64,000 nt of DNA from JBGCDD01 sp045105075 (GCA_045105075.1 JBGCDD010000022.1:6603-70602); one strand, 5' to 3'. Positions 1 through 8,314 are shown, counted from the first letter of the stretch. Numbers and translations: made by a program. The notes: generated by a model from the letters alone, not told the origin.

Positions 1-222
1 GTTGACATTGGGCCGCGGCACCATGTGGCGCTCCAGGTTATCGGTGTGCAATTCAACCAGACCGGGCGCCACAAATGCCCCCTCGCAGTCCTGCGCACCC
101 GTCGGCACAGACACGCCCGATGCCACATCACTGATCACCCCGTCCGTGATCACAACCGATCCGGCGACCACCTCATCGGGCAAAACAAGGCGCGCATTGG
201 CAAGGACCACAGGTTCAGTCAT
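1..222 (-). CDS. phnM: PhnM, alpha-D-ribose 1-methylphosphonate 5-triphosphate diphosphatase (N-terminal part)
   Basis: Only the first 74 codons are in the window; the gene continues past the left edge. The ATG lies at 222 and the reading frame stays open to base 1. The visible part begins TEPVVLANARLVLPDEVV and carries the amidohydrolase-type segment GLVELHTDNLERH, whose His and Asp are typical of PhnM. PhnM removes pyrophosphate from the triphosphate made by PhnGHIL before PhnJ cleaves the C-P bond. It is the last visible gene of the minus-strand phn operon, 33 bases downstream of phnN. Confidence 0.9.
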   Translation of the reverse strand, partial: MTEPVVLANARLVLPDEVVAGSVVITDGVISDVASGVSVPTGAQDCEGAFVAPGLVELHTDNLERHMVPRPNVN

Positions 223-255
223 GACAGACCCCTTCGCGGGTAAAATTATTTATGA

Positions 256-804
256 TCAAGGCTCTACCCGCCCCGGATAAAGCAGGTCCAAGACTTGTAC
301 GACGGTGTGTTCCAGCGCACCACTGTTGTCAACACACCAAACATTCGGGCCGGTTGCACGGTGCGCATCTGCCCGCGCAAGCCGGCGCGCAATGTCATCT
401 GCGGTCTCGCGCCCCCGCGCCGCAAGCCGCGCCGCCAACACCGCGCGATCCGCTTGCAATGCCAGCACATAAACCTGTGAAAACCGCGCCCGCGCCGTGT
501 CCAATACAGCGCGCGACAGGTTGGCAACCACATCTTGCCCCGCCTCCAACGCCGCGTCCACATCCGCCGGAATGCCATAGCTTAGCCCATGCGCCGCCCA
601 GCTCAGCGCGAACTCTGCGCGCGCCTCCATCTGCGCAAAAGCCTCGGCGCTGACCCCGTCAAACGCCTCGCCCCCCGCATCTGAGGGGCGCGTGATCACG
701 CGGCGCGCCAACACGACACGCGGCTCGCGCGCCGCAATCGCCTCCATCACGCTGTCTTTGCCCACGCCGGACGGACCAACCACGGCAATGAACCGGCCGC
801 TCAT
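256..804 (-). CDS. phnN: PhnN, ribose 1,5-bisphosphate phosphokinase
   Basis: The 182-residue protein has an N-terminal P-loop GPSGVGKDS (residues 10-18) and the guanylate-kinase-like fold sequence expected of PhnN. PhnN phosphorylates ribose 1,5-bisphosphate to PRPP, returning the sugar left after phosphonate breakdown to nucleotide synthesis. The start codon overlaps the phnL stop (ATGA, 801-804), so the two genes are probably translationally coupled. Length and context fit the family well. Confidence 0.92.
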   Translation of the reverse strand: MSGRFIAVVGPSGVGKDSVMEAIAAREPRVVLARRVITRPSDAGGEAFDGVSAEAFAQMEARAEFALSWAAHGLSYGIPADVDAALEAGQDVVANLSRAVLDTARARFSQVYVLALQADRAVLAARLAARGRETADDIARRLARADAHRATGPNVWCVDNSGALEHTVVQVLDLLYPGRVEP

Positions 805-1484
805 GCCGCCACTCCGGGCGCAAAAGCGGCCACGTCAATCTCTTGATCACACACCCGCGCGCGCGCTGCACCGTCGTGAAAAATCCCGACAATCGCCGCC
901 CCGCGCGCCTTGGCCGCCTCGATCAGATCCAGCACAATTTCGCGATTGATCCCATCCAAACTGGCCGTCGGCTCATCCAGCAGCAACGCCGGATACCCAT
1001 GCGCAAAACCGCGCGCGATGTTCACGCGTTGCTGTTCGCCGCCGGAAAACGTGGTCGGGCTCAGCTGCCACAAACGCTCTGGAATGTTCAGTTGCGCCAG
1101 CACCTCGGCTGCCCGCGCCCGCGCGGTGTCACGTTCGACCCCGTTCACCAGCAGCGGTTCGGCCACCACATCCAGCGTCGCCACCCGCGGCACCACCCGC
1201 AGGAACTGACTGACATAGCCCAAAGTGCGCCGGCGCAGCTCCAGAATGGCACGCGGATCGGCCTGGGCCACGTCCACATCGCCCACCAAAATGCGCCCCG
1301 AGGCCGCCAGATAGTTGCCGTAGATCATCCGCATCAATGTCGATTTGCCAGCGCCCGACGCGCCGACCAGCCCCACGCAGCAGCCGGGTGCAACATCAAA
1401 CGAGGCGCCTTGCATCACCGGAATTTTAACTCCACCCTGATTGTGCAGAACAAAGGTTTTCGACACATTATCAATTGAAATCAT
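801..1484 (-). CDS. phnL: PhnL, C-P lyase ABC-type ATPase subunit
   Basis: The frame is open to 1544, but the start is placed at the ATG at 1484. This gives 227 residues, close to E. coli PhnL, and lies 4 bases after the phnK stop. Walker A GASGAGKST is at residues 41-49, the signature FSGGEQQR is intact, and Walker B ends LLLDEPTASLD. PhnL works with PhnG, PhnH and PhnI to attach the phosphonate to the C1 of ATP ribose, displacing adenine. It has no membrane partner; it is an ABC domain recruited to the soluble C-P lyase complex. Confidence 0.93.
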   Translation of the reverse strand: MISIDNVSKTFVLHNQGGVKIPVMQGASFDVAPGCCVGLVGASGAGKSTLMRMIYGNYLAASGRILVGDVDVAQADPRAILELRRRTLGYVSQFLRVVPRVATLDVVAEPLLVNGVERDTARARAAEVLAQLNIPERLWQLSPTTFSGGEQQRVNIARGFAHGYPALLLDEPTASLDGINREIVLDLIEAAKARGAAIVGIFHDGAARARVCDQEIDVAAFAPGVAA

Positions 1485-1488
1485 TACC

Positions 1489-2259
1489 TTAAACCTGCAA
1501 CACAGAAGAGACAAGAAGTTGCGTATAGGCGTGTTGCGGGTCATCCAGCACCTGATCGGTCAACCCGGTTTCCACCACATACCCATCCTTCATCACCATC
1601 AAACGATCCGCCAGCAACCGCACCACAGCCAGGTCATGGGTCACAATCACAGCGCTCAACCCCATCTGGCGCACCAGCCCGCGCAACAGATCCAACAGCC
1701 GCGCCTGCACCGACACATCCAAGCCCCCGGTTGGCTCGTCCATGAACACCAACCGAGGCCCGCTGACCAGATTTCGCGCGATCTGGAGGCGCTGTTGCAT
1801 GCCGCCGGAAAAGGCGGTGGGGCGGTCATCGATCCGATCTGCGTCAATTTCGACCCGGCCCAACCAGTCAATCGCGGCGGCGCGAATATCGCCGTAGTGG
1901 CGCGCGCCGACCTCCATCATCCGTTCACCAACATTGCCGCCGGCGCTGACCGACATGCGCAGACCATCACGCGCATGCTGGTGCACAAACGCCCAATCAG
2001 TGCGCCCCAACATCCGCCGTTCCGGCTCGCTCATGGTGATCGTGTCGCGCACCCCATCGGCGCGCGTGTCAAACCGAACGGCCCCCGCATCCGGCACCAG
2101 ATGTCCCGCCAAGCAGTTCAAAAGCGTCGATTTTCCCGACCCGCTTTCGCCGACAATGCCCATCACCTCGCCCGGGAACAGATCAAACGACACATCGGCG
2201 CAGCCAATCCGCGCGCCGTAAAATTTGCGCACGCCGTCCACTTGCAACAGCGGAGTCAT
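1489..2259 (-). CDS. phnK: PhnK, C-P lyase ABC-type ATPase subunit
   Basis: The 256-residue ABC protein has Walker A GESGSGKST (about residues 37-45), signature FSGGMQQR and Walker B VFMDEPTGGLD. In E. coli PhnK binds the PhnJ face of the PhnGHIJ core and remodels it using ATP. The start overlaps the phnJ stop by ATGA (2256-2259). Sequence and gene order leave little doubt about identity. Confidence 0.94.
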   Translation of the reverse strand: MTPLLQVDGVRKFYGARIGCADVSFDLFPGEVMGIVGESGSGKSTLLNCLAGHLVPDAGAVRFDTRADGVRDTITMSEPERRMLGRTDWAFVHQHARDGLRMSVSAGGNVGERMMEVGARHYGDIRAAAIDWLGRVEIDADRIDDRPTAFSGGMQQRLQIARNLVSGPRLVFMDEPTGGLDVSVQARLLDLLRGLVRQMGLSAVIVTHDLAVVRLLADRLMVMKDGYVVETGLTDQVLDDPQHAYTQLLVSSVLQV

Positions 2260-3107
2260 AGCGCATCTGCGGCGCCGATTGAGCCCGCCTCACGCCGCGT
2301 CGTGCAGAAATCGGTGTCAGAACACATGAACATCCGCCCCCCTTCATCATCGATGATCAACTCGTCCAAGTAACTGTTGTCAGCGCCGCAAAGCTCACAG
2401 GCCGCATCCGCTTTGCTCGCCTCAAACGGGAAATCCTCAAAGTCGAGACTGACCACCTGCGTGTAGGGGGGCAGCGCGTAAATCCGCTGTTCCCGCCCTG
2501 CCCCAAACAGCTGGATCGCCGCCATTTCCAGCTTGGGATTGTCAAATTTCGGGATCGGAGACGGATCCATCACATAGCGCCCTTCGACCTTGACCGGATA
2601 GGCGTAAGCGGTCGCAATTGCACCGTGTTGGCTGATGTCTTCATACAATTTCACATGCATCAGCCCGTATTCTTCAAGGCTGTGCATCTTGCGCGTCTCA
2701 ACTTCGGATGGTTCCAGAAACCGCAGCGGTTCAGGGATCGGAACCTGATAAACCAGGATCTGATCCTCGCCCAATGGGTCTTCTGGTATGCGGTGGCGGG
2801 TTTGGATCACGCTGGCCTCAGCCGTTTTTTCCGTCACCGCCACCCCAGCGGTTTTTTCGAAAAACCGACGAATCGACACCGCATTCGTCGTGTCATCCGC
2901 ACCCTGATCAATCACCTTAAGCGTGTCCTGCGGCGTCAGAACTGCGGCGCTCACCTGCACACCGCCCGTGCCCCACCCATAGGGCATCGGCATCTCGCGG
3001 CTGGCAAACGGGACCTGATAGCCCGGCACTGCCAACCCTTTGAGAATGGCGCGCCGAATCATCCGTTTGGTCTGTTCGTCAAGATATGCAAAGTTGTAAT
3101 CAGACAC
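2256..3107 (-). CDS. phnJ: PhnJ, radical SAM C-P lyase
   Basis: PhnJ breaks the carbon-phosphorus bond of ribose 1-alkylphosphonate 5-phosphate with a 4Fe-4S cluster and S-adenosylmethionine. The frame is open to 3236, but homology to E. coli PhnJ begins at the GTG at 3107 (SDYNFAYLDEQTKR), giving 283 residues against 281 in E. coli. Cysteines C237, C240, C262 and C268 keep the E. coli 241/244/266/272 spacing, and G29 matches the glycyl-radical residue Gly32. The 5' end is only 26 bases from a gene on the opposite strand, so phnJKLNM may have its own promoter or be transcribed through that gene. Confidence 0.95.
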   Translation of the reverse strand: MSDYNFAYLDEQTKRMIRRAILKGLAVPGYQVPFASREMPMPYGWGTGGVQVSAAVLTPQDTLKVIDQGADDTTNAVSIRRFFEKTAGVAVTEKTAEASVIQTRHRIPEDPLGEDQILVYQVPIPEPLRFLEPSEVETRKMHSLEEYGLMHVKLYEDISQHGAIATAYAYPVKVEGRYVMDPSPIPKFDNPKLEMAAIQLFGAGREQRIYALPPYTQVVSLDFEDFPFEASKADAACELCGADNSYLDELIIDDEGGRMFMCSDTDFCTTRREAGSIGAADAL

Positions 3108-3133
3108 GCAAACACCGAGCCGAGGTTCCCAAA

Positions 3134-3313
3134 ATGGACGCAAGCATTTCAGAAATCCTTTTGGGTGTTGGCATCGCCGTCGCGTTTCTGGCAGCTGCCG
3201 TGGCCTTTGCCTTTTGGCCCCGCAAACCCAAACCATCCGCGCGCCCCAGCGGCAGCCATTCCGTTCCCCGCCAACACTATGACAGCACCGGCGATGGTGG
3301 CGGCTCGGACTGA
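3134..3313 (+). CDS. small single-span membrane protein inside the phn operon
   Basis: A 59-residue plus-strand frame starts at the ATG at 3134, eight bases after GAGG (3122-3125). Residues about 5-28 form one hydrophobic span (SEILLGVGIAVAFLAAAVAF), followed by a basic, proline-rich stretch and an acidic glycine-rich tail YDSTGDGGGSD. It fills the gap between the HAD hydrolase stop (3322) and the phnJ start (3107), facing away from phnJ. I do not recognise a named family. Short size limits certainty, but a usable ribosome site and a clean membrane-protein profile support a real gene. Confidence 0.6.
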   Translation: MDASISEILLGVGIAVAFLAAAVAFAFWPRKPKPSARPSGSHSVPRQHYDSTGDGGGSD

Positions 3314-3321
3314 AACTGCGC

Positions 3322-3915
3322 TCACAACAGCTTCCGCTTGATTAAGTCCTGCTCAAGTTGACCCGCATCAATGAAGTGAATCGCATCAATCCCAACGGCC
3401 CGCGCGCCATCGACATTCACGGCGCTGTCATCGACAAAAACACAGGCCCGGGCAGCCAAGTTGTTGCGGGTCAACAGGCACTCAAAGGCTTCGGGCGACG
3501 GTTTGCTCAAGCGCTCGCGCCCCGAGATAAAGGTGTCTTCCAGCAAACCCAAACAAGGCGCGTTGCGCGCGACCGAGGCCGCCGCCAACTCGCTGGCATT
3601 GGTCATACCGAACAGACGCAGGTGGCCGTGCAAACGCTCGATCAATTCGGACACGCCCGCCACATGCTTTGCGTGTGCAAGACCGATGTTGTCGACATAG
3701 GTCGCAAACAACGGGCGCACGTCTTCGCCCACCATCGCCAGCGCCTCATGAATCGGCGTCCCCCCGTCCAGATGCTGCGCGTTCCACTCAAAAAACCCAA
3801 CCGCTTTCAACCCGTCCCGCGCGGCTTGGGCACTGTCAAACATCTGCGCCACAGCGACTTCGGGCTGCCAGTGGATGATCACATTGCCAAAGTCAAAAAT
3901 CACCGCCTGTGTCAT
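3322..3915 (-). CDS. HAD-superfamily hydrolase (YihX-like) within the phn operon
   Basis: The 197-residue protein has the haloacid dehalogenase motifs: FDFGNVI with nucleophile D8 (the second Asp replaced by Gly, as in YihX-type DLGNV), motif II GMTNAS, a motif III lysine in RLSKPSPEAF, and motif IV FVDDSAVN. This subgroup hydrolyses small phosphate monoesters. The start overlaps the phnI stop by ATGA (3912-3915), so it is translated with the C-P lyase genes. E. coli has no such gene between phnI and phnJ; a role in dephosphorylating a phosphonate-derived intermediate is inference. Confidence 0.82.
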   Translation of the reverse strand: MTQAVIFDFGNVIIHWQPEVAVAQMFDSAQAARDGLKAVGFFEWNAQHLDGGTPIHEALAMVGEDVRPLFATYVDNIGLAHAKHVAGVSELIERLHGHLRLFGMTNASELAAASVARNAPCLGLLEDTFISGRERLSKPSPEAFECLLTRNNLAARACVFVDDSAVNVDGARAVGIDAIHFIDAGQLEQDLIKRKLL

Positions 3916-4988
3916 TTTGCTGTCTCCCTTAACGCATCGCGACGCAATTTTCGGATCAATTCCAATTCTGACTGGAAATCAACATAGTGGGGCAATTTGA
4001 TATGTTCCAAAAACCCGGTCGCCTGGATGTTATCTGCATGATATAAAACAAATTCTGCATTCTGCGCCGGAGCGCCGACATCGTCCTCTCCCAGCTCTTC
4101 CCAGCGCAACGCACGGTCGACCAACGCCATCGAAATCGCCTTGCGTTCCGACATTCCAAACACCAAGCCATAGCCGCGGGTGAACTGCGGCGGTTGGGTT
4201 TTGGACCCCTTAAACTGGTTCACCGTCTCGCATTCGGTCAGCTCAATCTCGCCAATATCAATGGCAAATCCAAGTTCGGGAATGTCCATTTCCACATCAA
4301 CGGTCCCAATGCGCAACTCGGCGACAAAGGCGTGAGTGCGGGCATATCCACGCTGCGTAGAATAGGCTAGGCCTAGCACAAACCCCTCATCTCCGCGCGT
4401 TAACGATTGCAACCTAAGCGCGCGTTCGGCCGGCAATTCCAATGGTTCGCGCGTCAAATCCGGAGGAGTTTCGTCGTCAAAAACCTCTGGCTGGACCAAA
4501 TCTTCGCGATCCAAAAAATCCATGATATGCGGCGTTGGCGCGTCCATCACAGCGCCACGTGGCGCCTGCGAAACCTCTCCATCCGCAGCCAGTTTAAAAT
4601 CCAGCAAACGGTGCGAATAATCAAAAGTTGGCCCCAAAACCTGCCCGCCCGGCGCATCCTTGAACGTTGCCGATATCCGACGATCACAGGCCATTTCAGC
4701 CGTTTCAACCGGGCGCGACGCGCCAAATCGTGCCAGCGTCGTGCGATAGGCGCGGATCAAAAAAATCGCTTCGATCAAATCGCCGCGCGCTTGTTTGATC
4801 GCCAAAGCAGCCAGATCCGGATCAAACAATGACCCCTCTGCCATGACCCGGTCGACGGCTAGCTTCATCTGTTCGCGAATTTGCGCCACACCTAATTCGG
4901 GCACATCTGTGTCGCCGCGCCGCTCTTGCGCCAACCAAGCATGCGCGTTGTCGATCGCACGCTCGCCGCCCTTCGCCGCAACATACAT
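3912..4988 (-). CDS. phnI: PhnI, C-P lyase core complex subunit
   Basis: The 358-residue product begins MYVAAKGGERAIDNAHAWLA and matches PhnI along its length. PhnI is the nucleosidase-like catalytic subunit that, with PhnG, PhnH and PhnL, exchanges adenine for the phosphonate on MgATP. The start shares a base with the phnH stop (TGATG at 4990-4986), and the stop overlaps the HAD gene. Length is typical. Confidence 0.95.
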   Translation of the reverse strand: MYVAAKGGERAIDNAHAWLAQERRGDTDVPELGVAQIREQMKLAVDRVMAEGSLFDPDLAALAIKQARGDLIEAIFLIRAYRTTLARFGASRPVETAEMACDRRISATFKDAPGGQVLGPTFDYSHRLLDFKLAADGEVSQAPRGAVMDAPTPHIMDFLDREDLVQPEVFDDETPPDLTREPLELPAERALRLQSLTRGDEGFVLGLAYSTQRGYARTHAFVAELRIGTVDVEMDIPELGFAIDIGEIELTECETVNQFKGSKTQPPQFTRGYGLVFGMSERKAISMALVDRALRWEELGEDDVGAPAQNAEFVLYHADNIQATGFLEHIKLPHYVDFQSELELIRKLRRDALRETAK

Positions 4989-5548
4989 CAGGACACCTTC
5001 GTGCTGCGCGGCAATCCGGCCAGCCGGTCACCACAGGTAAAAAAGAAGTCGCACCCGCGTGGAAACAAGGACGCATTGCCTTGAAAAGCCTTTATGTCCG
5101 GTAGGTTAAGCTGGCTTTCTCGCTCAATTCCCGGCCCACGCAAGGTCGCGCCGGCTGCGATCAATTTGGCGGTTTCGACGATCAACGTGGCCGAGCGATC
5201 GGGGTATTCTGACGTCCCTACAGAAAACTCCGCCAGTGGTAAATCCGGCCAAAATCCGATGGCAAAGTGCGCTTGAGACGCGCCAACCAACGGCGCGCCA
5301 GTGTGGAATGTGATCCAATCGTGGACCGGCGCGACATCGTGCGCGCTGCCCAAAAACACCGGCGTTTCGGGATCACAAAGGGTCAAAATCAGCGCGCCTG
5401 AGGCGATGGAAAGCGGCGCAGGCGGTCGCGATCCTGTGATTGTTTCGATTGTGCCCGGGCGTGCCATGGCTCTCAGGATCGCGCGAAAACTGTGCGCCGC
5501 ATCGATGGGTGGATTGACAAAACCGCCCTCCAAGGCATTGATTTGCAT
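4988..5548 (-). CDS. phnH: PhnH, C-P lyase core complex subunit
   Basis: The 186-residue product begins MQINALEGGFVNPPIDAAHSF and fits PhnH, the structural subunit that pairs with PhnJ-like surfaces in the PhnGHIJ core. A TAATG overlap at 5550-5546 joins it to phnG, and a TGATG overlap to phnI. Such overlaps fit the fixed subunit ratio of the complex. Confidence 0.93.
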   Translation of the reverse strand: MQINALEGGFVNPPIDAAHSFRAILRAMARPGTIETITGSRPPAPLSIASGALILTLCDPETPVFLGSAHDVAPVHDWITFHTGAPLVGASQAHFAIGFWPDLPLAEFSVGTSEYPDRSATLIVETAKLIAAGATLRGPGIERESQLNLPDIKAFQGNASLFPRGCDFFFTCGDRLAGLPRSTKVS

Positions 5549-6003
5549 TAGGTCTCACCCCGCGCAAGGGTCAAAAACTCGACCTTGGTCGCCGCCGCTT
5601 TGGCCGCGCGAACTGCCTTGCGCTCCTTACGTTCACCGCGCAAAGGCGCCAAGATCGCTGCCTCGACGGATGCCGCGGCACCGGTCTGCATCAGTGCGTC
5701 GGTTAACGCCGCGCGGCGCGCGTGATCACGGTCGCGACCTTGCACATAGCCATGCCCCACCGTGCCGCAATTCAATCGCAGCGAGCATCGCGTCACTGTG
5801 ATTTCGCCCAGGTTGAACGCCGATCCCACAGCGCCAGCACGCCCGCGCACCATAACGCCACCGATTTCAGGCGCTCGCAGCATGACATGCTTAGGTTCCA
5901 AGCCAAAATTACGCCACTGCGCAGCCAAACGCGACACGGGTGTCTTCGCCAAAAGGCTCATCCAGCTTTGACGTTGCGCCAATTGTTCCGGCGTTGACCG
6001 CAT
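5548..6003 (-). CDS. phnG: PhnG, C-P lyase core complex subunit
   Basis: The first gene of the minus-strand phn operon encodes 151 residues starting MRSTPEQLAQRQSWMSLLAK. The motif GVMVRGRAGAVGSAFNLGE is characteristic of PhnG, as is the following TVTRCSLRL. It faces the phnF regulator across a 101-base intergenic region that should hold the operon promoter. Confidence 0.93.
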   Translation of the reverse strand: MRSTPEQLAQRQSWMSLLAKTPVSRLAAQWRNFGLEPKHVMLRAPEIGGVMVRGRAGAVGSAFNLGEITVTRCSLRLNCGTVGHGYVQGRDRDHARRAALTDALMQTGAAASVEAAILAPLRGERKERKAVRAAKAAATKVEFLTLARGET

Positions 6004-6032
6004 CTAGACACCTTGCCGATGTGTTGAAATTC

Positions 6033-6048
6033 CTATACAACTAGACAA
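6033..6048. promoter_or_regulatory. candidate PhnF operator: tandem CTA(T/G)ACAA octamers
   Basis: The phnG-phnF intergenic region holds CTATACAA directly followed by CTAGACAA, a 7-of-8 tandem repeat. A further CTAGACA lies at 6004-6010 next to the phnG start. Mycobacterial PhnF sites contain GTATAGAC-like half-sites, so these repeats are plausible binding sites. The assignment is inferred from position and similarity only. Confidence 0.5.
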
Positions 6049-6104
6049 ATACTCCGTACCAACTCCAAAGGCAAGTCCGGGATCCACAGAGTTTTGATGA
6101 CACC

Positions 6105-6830
6105 ATGCCCCGCACCCTGATCTGGAAAACCATCGCTGACCACTTGACCCGGGAAATAGCCGAACGTCATTACGCACCCGGCGACAAATTGCCTACCGAG
6201 GCGGCGCTGGCCACTCGCTTTGGCGTCAATCGACACACGGTCCGGCGCGCCTTGGCAGATCTTTCAGCACACTCATTGGTTGTTGCACGTCGCGGTTCAG
6301 GCGTGTTTGTGGCCCAAACGCCAACGGATTATCCAATCGGACGGCGGGTGCGGTTTCACAAAAACCTGACCGCCGCAGGACGGGTTCCTACCAAATCGTT
6401 TCAAGTTCTCGAACAGCGCAAATCCAACCCGCGTGAAGCCGAAGCGCTGGGGTTGAAACCCGAAACCAAGGTGTTGGTCTGCGAGGGCCTTTCTTTCGCC
6501 GATGATCAACCTATCGCGTTGTTTCGAAGCGTTTTTCCGGCTCCAAGATTCTCCGGACTGTTGGATGATCTGGCGCAGACACAATCAGTCACCGCAGCTT
6601 TGGCGCGTCATGGCGTGGACGACTATACCCGCACCTCGACCCGTTTAACCGCCAAACAAGCCACCGCCACCCAAGCTCTGCATTTGCGCATCGCCGAAGG
6701 CGCACCGATCCTACGTTCTGTGGGTATAAACGTCGACGAACACAACCTTCCGGTTGAGCTCGGACACACTTGGTTTGTTGGCGATCGCGTTACTTTGACC
6801 CTTGATGAAACGTCCGGACACAGCAAGTGA
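6105..6830 (+). CDS. phnF: PhnF, GntR/HutC-family regulator of the phn operon
   Basis: The 241-residue protein has an N-terminal winged helix-turn-helix (LPTEAALATRFGVNRHTVRRAL, about residues 28-50) and a C-terminal UTRA effector-binding domain ending in TWFVGDRVTLTLDE. Members named PhnF sit next to C-P lyase operons and repress phosphonate or phosphate uptake genes. The gene is divergent from phnG, so one operator region could control both. Specific effector unknown. Confidence 0.9.
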   Translation: MPRTLIWKTIADHLTREIAERHYAPGDKLPTEAALATRFGVNRHTVRRALADLSAHSLVVARRGSGVFVAQTPTDYPIGRRVRFHKNLTAAGRVPTKSFQVLEQRKSNPREAEALGLKPETKVLVCEGLSFADDQPIALFRSVFPAPRFSGLLDDLAQTQSVTAALARHGVDDYTRTSTRLTAKQATATQALHLRIAEGAPILRSVGINVDEHNLPVELGHTWFVGDRVTLTLDETSGHSK

Positions 6831-6866
6831 TTTGCAAATCCAATCTCACGGCGCCACACCACCAAC

Positions 6867-7502
6867 ATGTTGATGTACTCCGTCCCACCGAGCCTCTACT
6901 GCGCCAAAACCCGGATTGTATTGCGGCACAAAGGGCTGACATGGCGCGAAGAACCGCCCCCCGGCGGCTATGGATCAGAAACCTACAAACAAATCATCCC
7001 GTCTGGCAATTTACCGGCGCTGGTGGACGGCGCATTAACGTTAGGCGACTCTGAAGCAATCGCAGAATACCTTAACGACGTTCACCCAACGCCCGCGATG
7101 CTGCCTGAAACAGCCACGGCACGCGCCAAAATCCGCGAACGCGGCCGCCTGCACGACACCCGGCTGGAGCCTGCGTTGCGCGCTGTTTTTCCCCATATTC
7201 CAAGTACGACGCGTGATGAAAACATTGTGTCCGGGCAAGGCAAAGCCCTCAGTTTTCATCTGAGTGTCCTGGCGCAGCACCTTGACCAAACGCCGCACGG
7301 CAATCAATTGATGCTCTGCGATTGTGGATTTGCGATTTCATTTGAATGGATGGAAGCGCTGGAAAACCATGTTGGTCTCGCGCTGATTTGGCCCAAAATC
7401 GTGCGCAAATACCGCTCTGATTTGGCACAACACATGGCCGTGCGCGATGAATTGACCAGCTACCGCGCTCATCTCAAAGCCTATTTCGAAGCGAGCATGT
7501 AA
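6867..7502 (+). CDS. glutathione S-transferase family protein
   Basis: The 211-residue product has a thioredoxin-fold N-terminus (MLMYSVPPSLYCAKTRIVLRH) with a Ser/Tyr-Cys region where GSTs bind glutathione. The cis-proline segment GNLPAL and DSEAIAEYL follow, then a helical C-terminal domain. It starts 36 bases after phnF on the same strand, so co-transcription is possible, but no link to phosphonate use is known. The ATG at 6873 is an alternative start. Substrate unknown. Confidence 0.85.
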   Translation: MLMYSVPPSLYCAKTRIVLRHKGLTWREEPPPGGYGSETYKQIIPSGNLPALVDGALTLGDSEAIAEYLNDVHPTPAMLPETATARAKIRERGRLHDTRLEPALRAVFPHIPSTTRDENIVSGQGKALSFHLSVLAQHLDQTPHGNQLMLCDCGFAISFEWMEALENHVGLALIWPKIVRKYRSDLAQHMAVRDELTSYRAHLKAYFEASM

Positions 7503-7503
7503 G

Positions 7504-7525
7504 GCCACCCGACAGCGGATGGCCT
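7504..7525. terminator. bidirectional hairpin between convergent genes
   Basis: GGCCACCCG, loop ACAG, then CGGATGGCC. Read on the minus strand the stem is nine pairs with one U-G wobble; on the plus strand the same position is a C-A mismatch. It sits between the GST stop (7502) and the binding-protein stop (7541), where a shared terminator is expected. TCGTGTTTTC follows on the plus strand. Confidence 0.65.
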
Positions 7526-7540
7526 CGTGTTTTCAGTCTC

Positions 7541-8314
7541 TTACAGGCCCCACTTGGCCCGTGTCGCGTCAAAAAAGCCGTTGGCTTTTTTCACTTTGAC
7601 CCAGTTGTTGACGTAGTTGATCCAGACCTGATCGTCCTGCGGCAACAACATCGCAATCGGGGTCGGCGTGCGCGCATCCGAATTTGGCACCCGCAATGTT
7701 CCGAATTTTTTGGCCAGCGTCGCGCCTTCAATGTTGGAGGTCACAAAGACGTCGGCGCGCCCGGCAACCACTTCGTTGAACCCGCGCGCCGGTGCTTCGA
7801 CAACCTTGATTTCGGCCTCCGGAAACCACGCGCGCACCATGGTTTCAAAGGATGTGCCCAAAGTTGTGGCAACGGTCACGCCCGATTGATTGATCGAATC
7901 CCAGCCGTCAAACTTGCCCGCGCCCTCGGGCGCCGTGAATGGATAAAATTCGACCGACAGGTAACTCTCTGAAAAACCCGCCACTTTCATGCGCGCAGGT
8001 GAAATCGATGCAGAACCTGTCATGTGGTACTTGCCCGCGATCACACCGTTGACCAGCGTTTTCCAATCTGTTGGCACAAATTCGACTTCCACGCCCAGGT
8101 CTTTGGCCAATTCCGTCATCACATCGATGTCGAAGCCTTCATAACTGTTCGTGGCTGGATTGCGCACAGTCATCGGATTCCAATCACCGGTTGTGCCAAC
8201 CTTCAAAACACCATCGTCCAGGATTTCGTTCAGCGCCGATTGCGCCAATGCACTGGTGGCCAAACCAACGCTCAGGATCGCGCCTGCCACGAAGGTTTTA
8301 AGAGAAAATGTCAT
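7541..8314 (-). CDS. periplasmic amino-acid-type binding protein, cyclohexadienyl-dehydratase-like
   Basis: The 257-residue product has a Sec signal peptide (cut near residue 24, after TSALA) and a family-3 solute-binding fold (VLKVGTTGDWNP, YEGFDIDVMTELAKDLG). It is divergent from an ATPase and a permease gene of the polar amino-acid ABC class, which supports a transport role. Several segments are closer to cyclohexadienyl dehydratase (PheC) than to ordinary amino-acid receptors: the TTGDW start, the C-terminal LLPQDDQVWINYVNNW, and E196 in the SNIEG segment, which lines up with the PheC catalytic Glu. Transport receptor is preferred; an enzyme role remains open. Confidence 0.8.
   Translation of the reverse strand: MTFSLKTFVAGAILSVGLATSALAQSALNEILDDGVLKVGTTGDWNPMTVRNPATNSYEGFDIDVMTELAKDLGVEVEFVPTDWKTLVNGVIAGKYHMTGSASISPARMKVAGFSESYLSVEFYPFTAPEGAGKFDGWDSINQSGVTVATTLGTSFETMVRAWFPEAEIKVVEAPARGFNEVVAGRADVFVTSNIEGATLAKKFGTLRVPNSDARTPTPIAMLLPQDDQVWINYVNNWVKVKKANGFFDATRAKWGL

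Noticed and set aside
1441..2373. 310-codon plus-strand frame opposite phnK/phnJ
   Set aside because: Antisense shadow of conserved C-P lyase genes.
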